NCBI GenBank assembly: GCA_022457155.1
Contig: JAJGOT010000286.1
Location: 761,001 to 825,000 of the forward strand
Direction: 5' to 3'
Origin: Cladopsammia gracilis
Taxonomy: Eukaryota > Cnidaria > Anthozoa > Scleractinia > Dendrophylliidae
DNA length: 64,000 bases
Each line of letters starts with the position of its first letter. Within the stretch, counting starts at the first letter, position 1. The translations under genes and the position numbers were made by a program. Positions 1-8,741 of this stretch are shown piece after piece. Below the pieces are notes generated by a model. The model ran no database searches. It was not told the origin of the DNA and saw only the letters and a program-made list of their open reading frames with translations.

Positions 1-888
1 GGTACCATGCAAAAGTACTGCTAAAGAGGTTTCATTTGAATGGTCACACCATAGGATTTCATCCACAGACTCAAAAGTTAGAACAAGTGGTACCATGCAA
101 AAGTACTGCTAAAGAAGTTTCATTTGAATGGTCACACCATAGGATTTCGTCCACAGACTCAAAAGTAAGAACAAATGGTACCATGCAAAAGTACTGCTAA
201 AGAGGTTTCATTTGAATGGTCCACCATAGGATTTCATCAACAGACTCAAAAGTTAGAACAAATGGTACCATGCAAAAGTACTGCAGAAGAGGTTTCATTT
301 GAATGGTCACACCATAGGATTTCATCAACAGACTCAAAAGTTAGAACAAATAGTACCATACAAAAGTACTGCTGAAGAGGTTTCATTTGAATGGTCACAC
401 CATAGGATTTCGTCCACAGACTCAAAAGTTAGAACAAATGGTACCATGCAAAAGTAATGCTGAAGAGGTTTCATTTGAATAGTCACACCATAGGATTTCA
501 TCAACAGACTCAAAAGTTAGAACAAATGGTACCATGCAAAAGTACTACTGAAGAGGTTTCATTTGAATGGTCCACCATAGGATTTCATCAACAGACTCAA
601 AAGTTAGAACAAATGATACCATGCAAAAGTACTGCTGAAGAGGTTTCAATGGTCACACCATAGAATTTCATCCACAGACTCAAAAGTTAGAACAAATGGT
701 ACCATGCAAAAGTACTGCTAAAGAGGTTTCATTTGAATGGTCACACCATAGGATTTCATCCAGACTCAAAAGTTAGAACAAATGGTACCATGCAAAAGTA
801 CTGCTGAAGAGGTTTCATTTGAATAGTCACACCATAGGATTTCATCAACAGACTCAAAAGTAAGAACAAATGGTACCATGCAAAAGTA
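1..888. repeat. 88-bp minisatellite array (about 10 units), reaching the left window edge
   Basis: Head-to-tail repeats begin with GGTACCATGCAAAAGTACTG at 1, 89, 177, 264, 352, 440 and 528 and on to 866, a period of 88 bp with occasional 2-bp or larger deletions. Units differ by scattered substitutions. The array stops abruptly at about 888, just 3' of the NDUFS1 exon at 920-997 in that gene's orientation, so it is intronic. The same repeat in the same orientation lies at 7996-8697 inside a TTAA-flanked MITE. Here no MITE end is visible, so the element is truncated on this side. Short frames through the array are translations of the repeat. Confidence 0.95.
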
Positions 889-919
889 CAAGATTATGGA
901 CACAGAGAATAATTCTCAC

Positions 920-997
920 CTGATACATCTTGTGCAATGGATACAGCGAGTCATGATGGTTTTTATGAGAGGTCCAACATTTTTGTCTTCAACAGCC
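920..997 (-). CDS. NDUFS1: NDUFS1 coding exon 6 (N4 cluster motif), last exon in window
   Basis: This 78-nt exon has an AAAAG acceptor behind a T-rich tract and a GTGAGA donor at 919-918. It encodes [18 protein letters not shown] and then IHCTRCI, holding the first three N4 cysteines. Downstream exons would lie left of position 1. Confidence 0.94.
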
Positions 998-3900
998 CTT
1001 TTGAGGAAAAAAAAAACAGTATGTCACCAGTCCAGATTTAGGGTGCAACATTTTGAGCTAAATGCAAGCTTGGCATTATCATCCAACTACATGTATTGTT
1101 TTGACAAGTTACTTTTTTACCTTTTTCCTGAAAATTTGTTGTCTACAAATCTGCTTCGATCACTGCCAAAAACCATTGATTGATCCTGCAGGTCACACTC
1201 TCCACCCTGGTCACAGATGGGGCAGTCCAATGGATGATTCACCAACAGAAACTCCATTACACCCTCCCTAGAAACAACAATCATCACACAGAAATTGACA
1301 TTTGAATACTTATTACCTGAGCTTCTGAACTGCAAGTCCTGTGCTTCAACTACAAAACCAGATTTAGTGGACCAAGAAAGAAAGCAATGAATAAAGTTCA
1401 TTTGATTGGTAACTCAACCTACTCAATCGGTTTTAAATGCTTATAAAATGATTTTTATAGAAAAGCTGAGTGCTAAGGGACAGTAAAAAAAGTAAAGTCG
1501 CGCATCCGAGCCAGAAGGCTCATAACGGCTGGAGCTTAAACCCGGTTTCTATAGCATGAAGCGACTAGGAATGTTGCTACTCCCCCCTGGATGGGATGCT
1601 AGTCCATCGCAGGGTTACCCCCAGCATTTTGTCGCTGGTACCCATTTATACACCTGGGTGGAGAAAGACAGTGTGGAGTAAAGTTTCTTGTCTAAGGAAA
1701 CAACACGACAGCAGAGACCAGGCTTCGAACCACCGACCTTCAGGTTGAAAGTCCGACGCGCTAACCACTACACCACCGTGCCGCCCACAACAGTGCCCTA
1801 ACAAAATTTATAAGATTTGGCTTACCCAATTTCTATGTTATATTGCCAAATGCCACTATATACATGTATATAAAGTTAAAATGGATAAAAAGATTCTACA
1901 GCTGTATAAAGCAAAATAGGACAAGTAATTTAGGCATAAAGTGCAGGATTATAATGTACAAGGATGAAAGTGAATAGCAGGCTCTTGGCCATACTCATCA
2001 GTCACGGTACTGCCCCTTAAACTGTCCACCAGGCTCTAGACCCTTAATGGACATGCACTGATTCATTGACAATTAATATTATAATGTAATATTACCTGGC
2101 TTTCCTAGTCATAGGCGAGTCTGTCTTGATCTTCATCCCTTTCATCACAGGCATGGCGCAAGATGCAACAGGCTACAGCAAGAAAGGGGAAAGCAATGAC
2201 CAGATTACTTCAAGAACTGACATAGGCCACCAATTCCATGATGAGAAATTATATTTCACTTTTTGATATGCAGTGAGATAAACCATTGTCATCAGTTCTA
2301 AGTTTAATGATTAATGCAAAGACATCTTCTCAGAGTGCCAAGAAAAAAAATATAAGACAAACCTTAAGGGATCTCTCCACCTCTACAAGGCACATCCGAC
2401 AATTTCCAGCAACAGAGAGTTTGTCGTGATAGCAGAATCTTGGAATTTCCACACCAGCCATCCCACAGGCCTAAACAAAGATAATTCCACAGAAGATGTT
2501 ATTAAAACGTACTTGTGATACAAAGTACATTTAATGAAGCTAACTGAAATTAACCAGTAGGCTAAGTTATACTAAGTTATACTCAAACAACGCTAGCTAG
2601 CAGTGCACCTCACCCTAAGCTCAATGTTTGTTGATGAAACTTGTTTGTCAAGGAACTTTCAAGGTGCACATGTATATATTTTTTAATTTTCCTAAAAATG
2701 CCTATTTAGGAAAGTCAACAAAAGCAGTTTTGAAATTAAAGCTTTTCTGACCTGTAACACTGTTATTCCTGGATCAACCAACAGGCTTCTGTCATCAACA
2801 AACACTTCAATTTTCTCAGGAGCTGGAGCTGCAGTTGCATAATGTTGAGCTGAAATAAACATTCACCATAAATGCCTGCATGTAGACATGCCCAGGTATC
2901 TATAAAGTGTACCAAAACTTTATAATCAAATTAGTGGAAGAAAATACATGTAACCCAGGGCTTGAAAAAAGTCCCATCCAGTCATCCGAGACAAGTAGTT
3001 TTTCCTGCGGGAAGTCTTTTCCTGTTTACTTGCCCGATCGACAAGGCCCAGCAAGCCGTCCACTGATTTTAAAGCAAAAGATGTAAATTTTGGCAAGCGC
3101 GTAACTGTCATGTGGAAAGTACAATTTGAGAGTTGCTTGTCCAAAGGGCAAGCTGGGATTCAAGTTTTTTTCAAGGCCTGTAACCCATATTCAAATGCAG
3201 GGTTTTACAGTAAAAAACAGTTGGCACAAGGCAGTGGCCAAATGGTTAGTAAATTCAGATACAAAATCAAGTTCCGAATCCTAGTTCCAACCATGTGTTT
3301 GAGTGTTTACCCCTTAATCCCAAGTATCAAAATACAAATTCTCCTTTCTTGTCCCCATACGTTTCTTATAGATGTAGTGGGGAGAAAATTGATGAGATAA
3401 TGGGTTAATGTAAAAACCTTATCTGGCTAAAAAAAATTAAAATCCGAGCATTTACATGTCGCTGCCTGTACTGCAGTCTTCGAAGGGTAATCATTCCTTT
3501 TTAACCTCATTCTTTTTTTCCCTTGGAAGACTGCAGCACAGGCAGCCAAAAGCTCGGGTTTTTAAATCTTTTTAGCCAGAGAACATTTATTACATTTAGT
3601 CATTGGTGGGGAGAAGTTGCTAAAAGATCAATGGAATTCATCTTAGGCGATCATATTGTAATTCTCATTACCACTCTGTTTAAGTATTGATATTACAACT
3701 TAGGAACCATTTGGAGTTAATCACCATTGAGGCTTATTATTCCAGTCCATTACCCAACATGGCCTTCTAATGCATCAGTCAACATTCAAGAGTGCCCACA
3801 CCCCAAGGCATACCCTGGCCATTTGATAAGAAGTAAGCTCCGTATATTGGGGAATTTGACGCGCAATGAGGCCCACCCCATCGGGCATTAAACTTTGACA

Positions 3901-4839
3901 AAAACACTGCTCAGCGGTCTCAAGCTAAAGGATTTTTTTACAGTAATTTCCAGGTGGTTCTTTGTTCTTTTTCTGTTGTGGATTTGTCCCAGTTGGTATT
4001 TTAATATGATCTGTTTTGTGAATGATATATATGAAATAAATCATATATGAACTGCTGAAATGAAATCAAATGAAGAATAATCCTTGCAGTTGTGAACTGC
4101 TCCCAACGTCAGTCAGTGGCTTCATAGCTCAGTTGGTAGAGCATCGCACCGGTATCGCGAGGTCACGGGTTCGAACCCCGTTGAAGTCCTGAATTTTTTT
4201 CAGGCTTCCTTTCGCAATTGCATAAATTGCGTTCACAACTGCGAGGATCATTCTTCATTTGATTTCATTTGATGATCTGTTTTGTTGGTGAATCCATGTG
4301 TCTTAGAAAAGGTTGGTCCAATGTCAGCTTGCTATAATAATAGTTTAAGTAGTTCCTTTGAACCTTTGGGTGGGGTATTTGACGCTCTGTAAACCCCTAA
4401 TGGGGGGCATTTGACTCTGTAAACTGCCAACATAATGAGACACTTGACCAATTTTTTTGTAAAAAGTCAAATGCCAGGAAGGCGGGTGTGGGGGAGGAAT
4501 GGGCTCTCTTGGATTTGACCGATACATAATACAGTAGCCACGTAGCTCTTTAGAACCTCTAATTTCATTGCACCTGGGTATCACGCAGCTCTATTGTTTT
4601 CAGGGATAGGGTCCATTGTTGTGTTGTTTGTTCTGTTGTTTTCTCAGCCAATCGAAGAAGACCTTGTAAGAGCGCCTACATGTACATGTAGCTGCGTATC
4701 GCCCCACATAACATAAAGGTCATGGTTAAAATAGACTTGAATCTTCCATTTTAAAAGTCTCACCTGCAACTTGCAAAGTAGGTGCTAAGCCTTTGAAGGG
4801 CTTAACTCTGGCCGCCTTTGACAAAGTCACCCTCCACAT
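920..4839 (-). CDS. NDUFS1: NDUFS1, NADH:ubiquinone oxidoreductase 75-kDa subunit, 5' part (six coding exons)
   Basis: This is the iron-sulfur subunit of the peripheral arm of mitochondrial complex I, which passes electrons from NADH toward ubiquinone. Minus-strand coding exons are 4839-4764, 2849-2752, 2470-2363, 2172-2096, 1267-1121 and 997-920, all with GT-AG borders and a frame that joins without error (about 194 residues). The N-terminus is basic and serine-rich, as expected for a matrix targeting peptide. Cluster ligands by family position are all present: N1b Cys71, Cys82, Cys85 and Cys99; N5 His131, Cys135, Cys138 and Cys144; and the first three N4 cysteines 187, 190 and 193. The molybdopterin-oxidoreductase-like C-terminal two thirds lie beyond the left edge. 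Compared with the human protein there are four extra residues after RSRF. The gene diverges from MRPL2 at a shared promoter. Nothing suggests a pseudogene. Confidence 0.95.
1121..1267 (-). CDS. NDUFS1: NDUFS1 coding exon 5 (N5 cluster motif)
   Basis: This 147-nt exon has a TTTCTAG acceptor and a GTAAAA donor. It encodes [20 protein letters not shown] and then [11 protein letters not shown], the unmistakable N5 ligand motif (His131, Cys135, Cys138, Cys144). The segment after RSRF is four residues longer than in human. Confidence 0.97.
1268..2095 (-). other. NDUFS1 intron between exons 4 and 5
   Basis: The intron is bounded by GTAATA at the exon 4 side and TTTCTAG at the exon 5 side. It holds the SINE at 1485-1789. 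I see nothing else recognisable in it. Confidence 0.9.
1485..1789 (-). mobile_element. tRNA-derived SINE in an NDUFS1 intron
   Basis: Read on the minus strand from 1788, the element opens with a tRNA-like head. It has an A-box-like TGGTGTAGTGGTTAGCGCG and a B-box GGTTCGAAGCC, the internal RNA polymerase III promoter elements. A body of about 220 bp and a T-rich 3' end follow. ACAGT occurs on both sides (1480-1484 and 1790-1794) and may be a short target duplication. The element has the same orientation as NDUFS1. It has no coding capacity, so mobility would depend on a LINE. Confidence 0.85.
2096..2172 (-). CDS. NDUFS1: NDUFS1 coding exon 4
   Basis: This 77-nt exon has a GCTGTAG acceptor and a GTAATA donor and ends in phase 2. 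It encodes the [12 protein letters not shown] stretch, with Cys99 as the fourth N1b ligand. It lines up in frame with the exons on both sides. Confidence 0.93.
2363..2470 (-). CDS. NDUFS1: NDUFS1 coding exon 3 ([2Fe-2S] domain)
   Basis: This exon is 108 nt, phase 0 at both ends, with a TTTAG acceptor and a GTTTGT donor. Residues 59-94 include PRFCYH and [11 protein letters not shown], which supply three of the four N1b ligands (Cys71, Cys82, Cys85). Confidence 0.95.
2752..2849 (-). CDS. NDUFS1: NDUFS1 coding exon 2
   Basis: This 98-nt exon follows a TTTCAG acceptor and ends at a GT donor (2751-2750). It encodes residues 26-58, including EKIEVFVDD and [11 protein letters not shown], the start of the ferredoxin-like [2Fe-2S] domain. 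Confidence 0.92.
2956..3180. mobile_element. small inverted-repeat element (MITE-like), 225 bp
   Basis: The left end CAGGGCTTGAAAAAA (2956-2970) is matched in inverted orientation by TTTTTTCAAGGCCTG (3166-3180), one mismatch within 15 bp. The interior has no coding content. It lies in NDUFS1 intron 1. The family and target duplication are not determined. Confidence 0.6.
3422..3580. mobile_element. foldback element, about 159 bp
   Basis: Two arms of roughly 60 bp are inverted copies. The left arm runs TCTGGCTAAAAA through CTGCAGTCTTC, the right arm GAAGACTGCAG through TTTAGCCAGA, around a short T-rich centre. There are several mismatches and small gaps. It lies in NDUFS1 intron 1. The architecture is that of a MITE. 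Confidence 0.7.
4058..4270. mobile_element. foldback element with a tRNA-like gene at its centre
   Basis: AAATGAAATCAAATGAAG at 4058 and the following bases to about GTTGTGAAC at 4096 are repeated inverted from 4231 to 4270, with about three mismatches. Between the arms lies the tRNA-like sequence 4118-4189. It sits in NDUFS1 intron 1. It looks like a tRNA or SINE captured inside an inverted-repeat element. Confidence 0.7.
4118..4189 (+). tRNA. tRNA-Thr-like gene (anticodon GGT), probably repeat-borne
   Basis: The sequence folds as a 72-nt cloverleaf. The acceptor stem GGCTTCA pairs with TGAAGTC (one G-U). The D arm is GCTC/GAGC with loop AGTTGGTA. The T arm is ACGGG/CCCGT with loop TTCGAAC. 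The anticodon GGT is at 4151-4153. Two defects argue against a functional tRNA: position 33 is C instead of the nearly invariant U, and the last anticodon-stem pair is A-C. A run of seven T at 4194-4200 could end Pol III transcription. Internal A and B boxes are intact. It could be a tRNA pseudogene or the head of a SINE. Confidence 0.6.
4533..4676. repeat. dispersed repeat, inverted match to the tail of the 12.5-kb unit
   Basis: The sequence from AACCTCTAATTTCATTG through GACCTTGTAAGAGC matches, in reverse complement, 23305-23444 in unit A and the equivalent place in units B and C, with scattered mismatches. It is non-coding and lies just downstream of NDUFS1 exon 1 within intron 1. This links the gene region and the array only as a shared dispersed repeat. 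Confidence 0.7.
4764..4839 (-). CDS. NDUFS1: NDUFS1 coding exon 1 (start codon, targeting peptide)
   Basis: The ATG is at 4839-4837 and the frame starts [15 protein letters not shown], basic and hydroxylated like a mitochondrial presequence. The exon is 76 nt and ends in phase 1 at a GTGAGA donor (GT at 4763-4762). The split codon rejoins exon 2 to give VAAQHYA. Confidence 0.9.
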
Positions 4840-5183
4840 TGTGCAAAACCTACAATAATTCCAAAATAAGTCTAAAAAGCAGTCCACGACGTATTTGCAC
4901 GTTATATAAGCTGCAGCGGCCAAAGCGTAAAAGCTATTACAAGTATCAGACAAACAAACAGTTATTTATGATCTCTACTAACCTGTTCGTTTGTTTTCAA
5001 AGATACAGAATTTTGATGTACGTAAATAATCCGCAATCTTCCACAACAACTTTTACTTGATTTTCCAAGATGGCGACCTCTCCGATACATACGGGCATTG
5101 ATTGGCACAGGCGGCTCAGACTGTCAGCGGTTTGCAAATGAAGGACGCCATCTTGAAAATACAGAGGAGGTTGTAGAACTTTG
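4840..5183. promoter_or_regulatory. divergent promoter and 5' UTR region of NDUFS1 and MRPL2
   Basis: The NDUFS1 start codon (minus strand) and the presumed MRPL2 5' UTR exon (ending at a GTGAGT donor at 5184) are about 340 bp apart. No TATA box stands out. AAGATGGCGAC (5067-5077) and its inverted counterpart GACGCCATCTTGAA (5144-5157) match the YY1 core. Transcription start sites cannot be read from sequence. That both genes serve mitochondrial energy metabolism makes a shared promoter plausible. Confidence 0.65.
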
Positions 5184-6499
5184 GTGAGTTTCTTTCGTTT
5201 ATTACAGGTTTTAAAAAGCTGATACTTAGGAAATACTACTTAGAGTTACAGTAGAATATCCGTCACCCTAACGGTAGTTTTTATGGCATAACCAGAAGAT
5301 CTATCGCTGATTTCACTGTTTTTGCAGCAAGAGCTTCACATGCGTGGTGGATCTAGGATCTAGTTTTGTACCCCGAAGAAGGCAGCATTGTCGAAACGTC
5401 GGTATAAAAATTATATGAACAGCGTCGAAATTTATCATTGTGTTCATTGTAGATCTAGGAGAGACCCTACCCCGACCCCCTTCACCCCCTCAGTTAGCAA
5501 GAACAAGTCTAAAGTGCTGAAAAGATTTCAATATAAACCATTTTCATTATGCAATCGATCAGCCCTGACCTCCCACCATGTACTTTCTTTTTGGGATTCT
5601 CAGTGAAATTTTGGCTTTGGTTACTTTTAGGGGTGCTGCACTATATAGCGAAAAACAACTGTATTAGCGCGCGCAAAATAAATGTCGTCAATTTGCATCA
5701 GCAAAGTACAAATTAAAGTTCAAAAATGAAAACATCGAGTGATCCAACTTTTACAACTTGAACTTCGCACATGGGATTCTTTTTCATCCCATAATATCAA
5801 CTCAGGACTAGGCCCAGTCTTCTGCGACTTGCTTGCTACAGTAGCATTCTATTAAGGAAGAAAAACAGTGCATGCATGCCCCGGGCGGGGGGGGGGGGGG
5901 GATCACTCGACAAATTTTTGGGCGGGGGTGTGCTGCTGGGACTCTGAGACCCTTAACCTATACTAGACCATTTTAGCTGAATTTTGCAACCCTATTCTAG
6001 ACTAAACACCGAAAAACCCTACCCTATCCTGGACCTATTCCAGACTGGCTATTTTCCAGAAACTCGTTAACAATCATAGTCTAAGATGCCAGGGGTCAGT
6101 AAAAATGCCATAAACGGCCCGCCATACCGATTTATAAATGGCATTTGCCAGTAAAACTCGTCTAGACTAAATTCTTCACGCAACTGATCAGTTTCGCAGA
6201 AAATGATACCCTATTCTAGACCAAAAATCTCTGATTACTATACCCTATCCCAGACTAAACTGCCTGAAAACCATACCCTTCACAGCGGCACATACCTATA
6301 TAGCTCATATATGGGAGTACCCCCCCCCCCCCCCCGGGATGCATGCAAACATGTTTAAAGTGGTACCCTAAGCCTTAAAAAGCTTTTCTCCGATTAATGA
6401 AGTTGAAAAAAGCAATAAGTTTTAATGATTAGGACAATTAGAGCTCCATGAAATACAAGAGACTGATAACATAATTTTTATTGCTTTTTGCTTTTGCAG
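5184..6499 (+). other. presumed 5' UTR intron of MRPL2
   Basis: The donor TTTG|GTGAGT at 5183/5184 and the acceptor TTGCTTTTGCAG ending at 6499 bracket this interval, and the MRPL2 start codon follows at 6555. The intron is inferred, with no transcript to confirm it. It contains a MITE at 5870-6346 and a hammerhead-like motif near 5371-5401. I see no gene in it. Confidence 0.55.
5870..6346. mobile_element. MITE with GCATGCAT/poly-G ends, about 477 bp
   Basis: The left end GCATGCATGCCCCGGG followed by a G run is mirrored at the right end by a C run followed by CCCGGGATGCATGC. The interior repeats the phrases CCCTATTCTAGAC and CCCTATCCCAGAC. It has no coding capacity. It lies in the presumed MRPL2 5' UTR intron. 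The homopolymer ends may be collapsed or expanded in assembly. Confidence 0.7.
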
Positions 6500-6554
6500 C
6501 AACTTATGTGAACTGAAGGCCACAGCAGTAACCTGTCTTTACTCTCATTCCAAT

Positions 6555-7412
6555 ATGTGGAATTGTCTTGCTATAAACCTTAGCAAAAGTGTTTTCCAAA
6601 ATGCTGCACCTGCTTCAAAACAAAGCATTTTACCATTCACAAGCCTGTACCTCCGTACATTTTCAACCAGCATGATATGTGAAGGCAGAACAAACTATTC
6701 ATTTGTAAGAGTTCCTCGCAGCATTGGAAACATTCCTGTCCCAAGTTCTCTCAAGGATGGCACTGTAAGAAGACATCGAGGGCGTTCTGGAAGAAATGAG
6801 ACTGGACAAATTGTCATCCGACATCGTGGTGGGGGTCATTCACAGACATACCGCATTCTTGACTTTGTGAGGGCGCCTGAGTTTAAAAAGAATGAAGGAC
6901 CAAAGACAGTAAAGGATAAAGTCTTACACATAGGTTATGACCCATGTCGCTCAGGTAGGATTGCTCTGGTTGCAGGGGATGGCAGTAACAAGATGAAGAT
7001 AATCTTGGCTCCGCATGAGTTGAAGATTGGGGATGTAGTGACAGCCTCAAGAGGAAAGCCAGAATCAATTGCAAGGCTCAGACCTGGAGATGCGTACCCA
7101 CTGGAGCATTTACCAATTGGAACATTAGTACACAATGTTGAGCTACGACCAGGGAAGGGTGCACAGATTGTGCGAGCTGCAGGCACGTGTGCCCAGCTTG
7201 TACACAAGACTGACACCTTTGCAAGATTGCGTCTTCCTTCAAAGGAAGAGAAGGATGTGCCACTTGGTTGTCTAGCATCTTTAGGGAGAGTTTCTAACAT
7301 TGATCACAAGAATCGTGTCATTGGAAAAGCTGGGAGAAACCGGTGGCTTAATAGACGGCCTAAAGGACAAACTGGTTTAGACCGTACTCACTGGAAGAAG
7401 AAAAGGGTGTGA
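6555..7412 (+). CDS. MRPL2: mitochondrial large-subunit ribosomal protein uL2m (MRPL2), 285 aa
   Basis: Mitochondrial homologue of bacterial ribosomal protein L2, an RNA-binding protein of the large subunit near the peptidyl-transferase centre. Residues 1 to about 45 are basic and hydroxylated with few acids, like a matrix presequence. The L2 fold follows: RGRSGRNETGQIVIRHRGGG, HSQTYRILDF, the YDPCRSGRIALVAGD block, the AYPLEHLPIGTLVHNVE region and the basic tail AGRNRWLNRRPKGQ. As in other animal mitochondrial L2 proteins, the bacterial histidine-containing C-terminal loop is replaced. The length fits (human is about 305). The coding region is a single exon. The start chosen is the first ATG after a good splice acceptor at 6499. 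The gene diverges from NDUFS1. The frame is intact with no sign of decay. Confidence 0.95.
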   Translation: MWNCLAINLSKSVFQNAAPASKQSILPFTSLYLRTFSTSMICEGRTNYSFVRVPRSIGNIPVPSSLKDGTVRRHRGRSGRNETGQIVIRHRGGGHSQTYRILDFVRAPEFKKNEGPKTVKDKVLHIGYDPCRSGRIALVAGDGSNKMKIILAPHELKIGDVVTASRGKPESIARLRPGDAYPLEHLPIGTLVHNVELRPGKGAQIVRAAGTCAQLVHKTDTFARLRLPSKEEKDVPLGCLASLGRVSNIDHKNRVIGKAGRNRWLNRRPKGQTGLDRTHWKKKRV

Positions 7413-7910
7413 ATTTGTTTAGGTTTTAATGCCGTATACACCAACATCCTTATCATGATTATTACTGAGAAAAAGGCTTATTGTGTATACACATATACAT
7501 ACATTTGCACCTTATTTACACTGACCAAACTTGTTCATTTTCCTTTACCTAATAAAAGTGCTGACAGCTGCTATGCTGACAGCATCACAACTCAAGTTGA
7601 TTGGAGGTGTCAGATGTTTGCAACACATTCTGCAACTTGGAAGACCATTTCCTGTTGCGAGACAAGTTGTGAAGAGGCAAGGGGGTGTTACACATGCAAT
7701 TTCATCTGCAACTTGTCTTGCAGTGGCTCTTGTCAGCATTGTATTGCAAGATGTAGGAAAAAATTGCCTTCAATAAATACTAATAGTACCACAGACCACA
7801 CTTGTTTTATTCATCCACAGGGAAGTGCTGTTTAAACACTGTAGTATTTCCCTTCTGCTCTCAGAAGATAGAACCATCCTAGCAAGTGGCAAGATTCCAC
7901 TGTAAGGCTG
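7413..7910 (+). other. MRPL2 3' UTR and downstream region
   Basis: Two AATAAA signals follow the stop, at 7551-7556 and 7772-7777. Small open frames here lack recognisable content. Phrases such as TTGCGAGACAAGTTG and CAACTTGTCTTGCA around 7655-7735 are partly inverted copies and suggest a decayed repeat. Confidence 0.5.
7772..7777 (+). terminator. candidate polyadenylation signal of MRPL2
   Basis: This is an AATAAA hexamer 360 bp past the stop codon. An earlier one at 7551 is an alternative. Which is used cannot be told from sequence. Confidence 0.4.
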
Positions 7911-8741
7911 CTTAACCCTTTTTTCCCAAGAGTGCCAAACTTCAAAATTCAAGAAAAATCCCAAATTTAATTTTGAAAAATATTGAAAAACAAATGGTAG
8001 CATGCAAAAGTACTGCTGAAGAGGTTTCATTTGAATGGTCACACCATAGGATTTCATCCACAGACTCAAAAGTTATAACAAATGGTACCATGCAAAAGTA
8101 CTGCTGAAGAGGTTTAATTTGAATGGTCACACCATAGGATTTCATCCACAGACTCAAAAGTTAGAACAAATGGTACCATGCAAAAGTACCGCTGAAGAGG
8201 TTTAATTTGAATGGTCACACCATAGGATTTCATCCACTGACTCAAAAGTTAGAACAAATGGTACCATGCAAAAGTACTGCTGAAGAGGTTTAATTTGAAT
8301 GGTCACACCATAGGATTTCATCCACAGACTCAAAAGTTAGAACAAATGGTACCATGCAAAAGTACTGCTGAAGAGGTTTAATTTGAATGGTCACACCATA
8401 GGATTTCATCCACTGACTCAAAAGTTAGAACAAATGGTACCATGCAAAAGTACTGCTGAAGAGGTTTAATTTGAATGGTCACACCATAGGATTTCATCCA
8501 CAGACTCAAAAGTTAGAACAAATGGTACCATGCACAAGTACTGCTGAAGAGGTTTAATTTGAATGGTCACACCATAGGATTTCATCCACTGACTCAAAAG
8601 TGAGAACAAATGGTACCATGCAAAAGTACTGCTGAAGAGGTTTCATTTGAATGGTCACACTATAGGATTTCGTTCACAGACTCAAAAGTTAGAACTACAT
8701 TGCTTGTTTCCATAACTGACTCTGGGAGTGAAAGGGTTAAG
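7911..8741. mobile_element. TTAA-flanked MITE (piggyBac-like ends) carrying an 88-bp minisatellite
   Basis: The ends are CTTAACCCTTTTTTCCCA at 7911 and, inverted, CTTAACCCTTTCACTCCCA from 8741. TTAA followed by CCC is the arrangement left by piggyBac-type transposases (family knowledge). Between the ends, eight 88-bp monomers fill 7996-8697. Shorter relatives with one diverged monomer lie at 16818-17031, 29844-30058 and 59312-59525, and their unique flanks align with the flanks here in reverse orientation. No transposase is present. Confidence 0.8.
7996..8697. repeat. 88-bp minisatellite, eight units, inside the TTAA MITE
   Basis: Units start with GGTA(C/G)CATGCAAAAGTAC every 88 bp from 7996. 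Successive units alternate CCACAGACTC and CCACTGACTC from the second to the eighth unit, so the recent expansion unit was a 176-bp dimer. The repeat is closely related to the array at 1-888. Confidence 0.95.

Noticed and set aside
175..663. Short plus-strand frames with repeating KSTAEEVSFEW-like text
   Set aside because: They translate the 88-bp minisatellite; 88 is not a multiple of three, and stops recur.
4118..4189. Functional tRNA-Thr
   Set aside because: Called tRNA-like instead: C33 and the A-C anticodon-stem pair, plus its place inside a foldback element, argue against translation use.
920..4839. NDUFS1 as a pseudogene
   Set aside because: All splice sites are canonical, the frame is intact across six exons, and the cluster ligands are conserved.
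6883..7300. Minus-strand frames of up to 121 codons
   Set aside because: Shadows of the MRPL2 coding region on the other strand.
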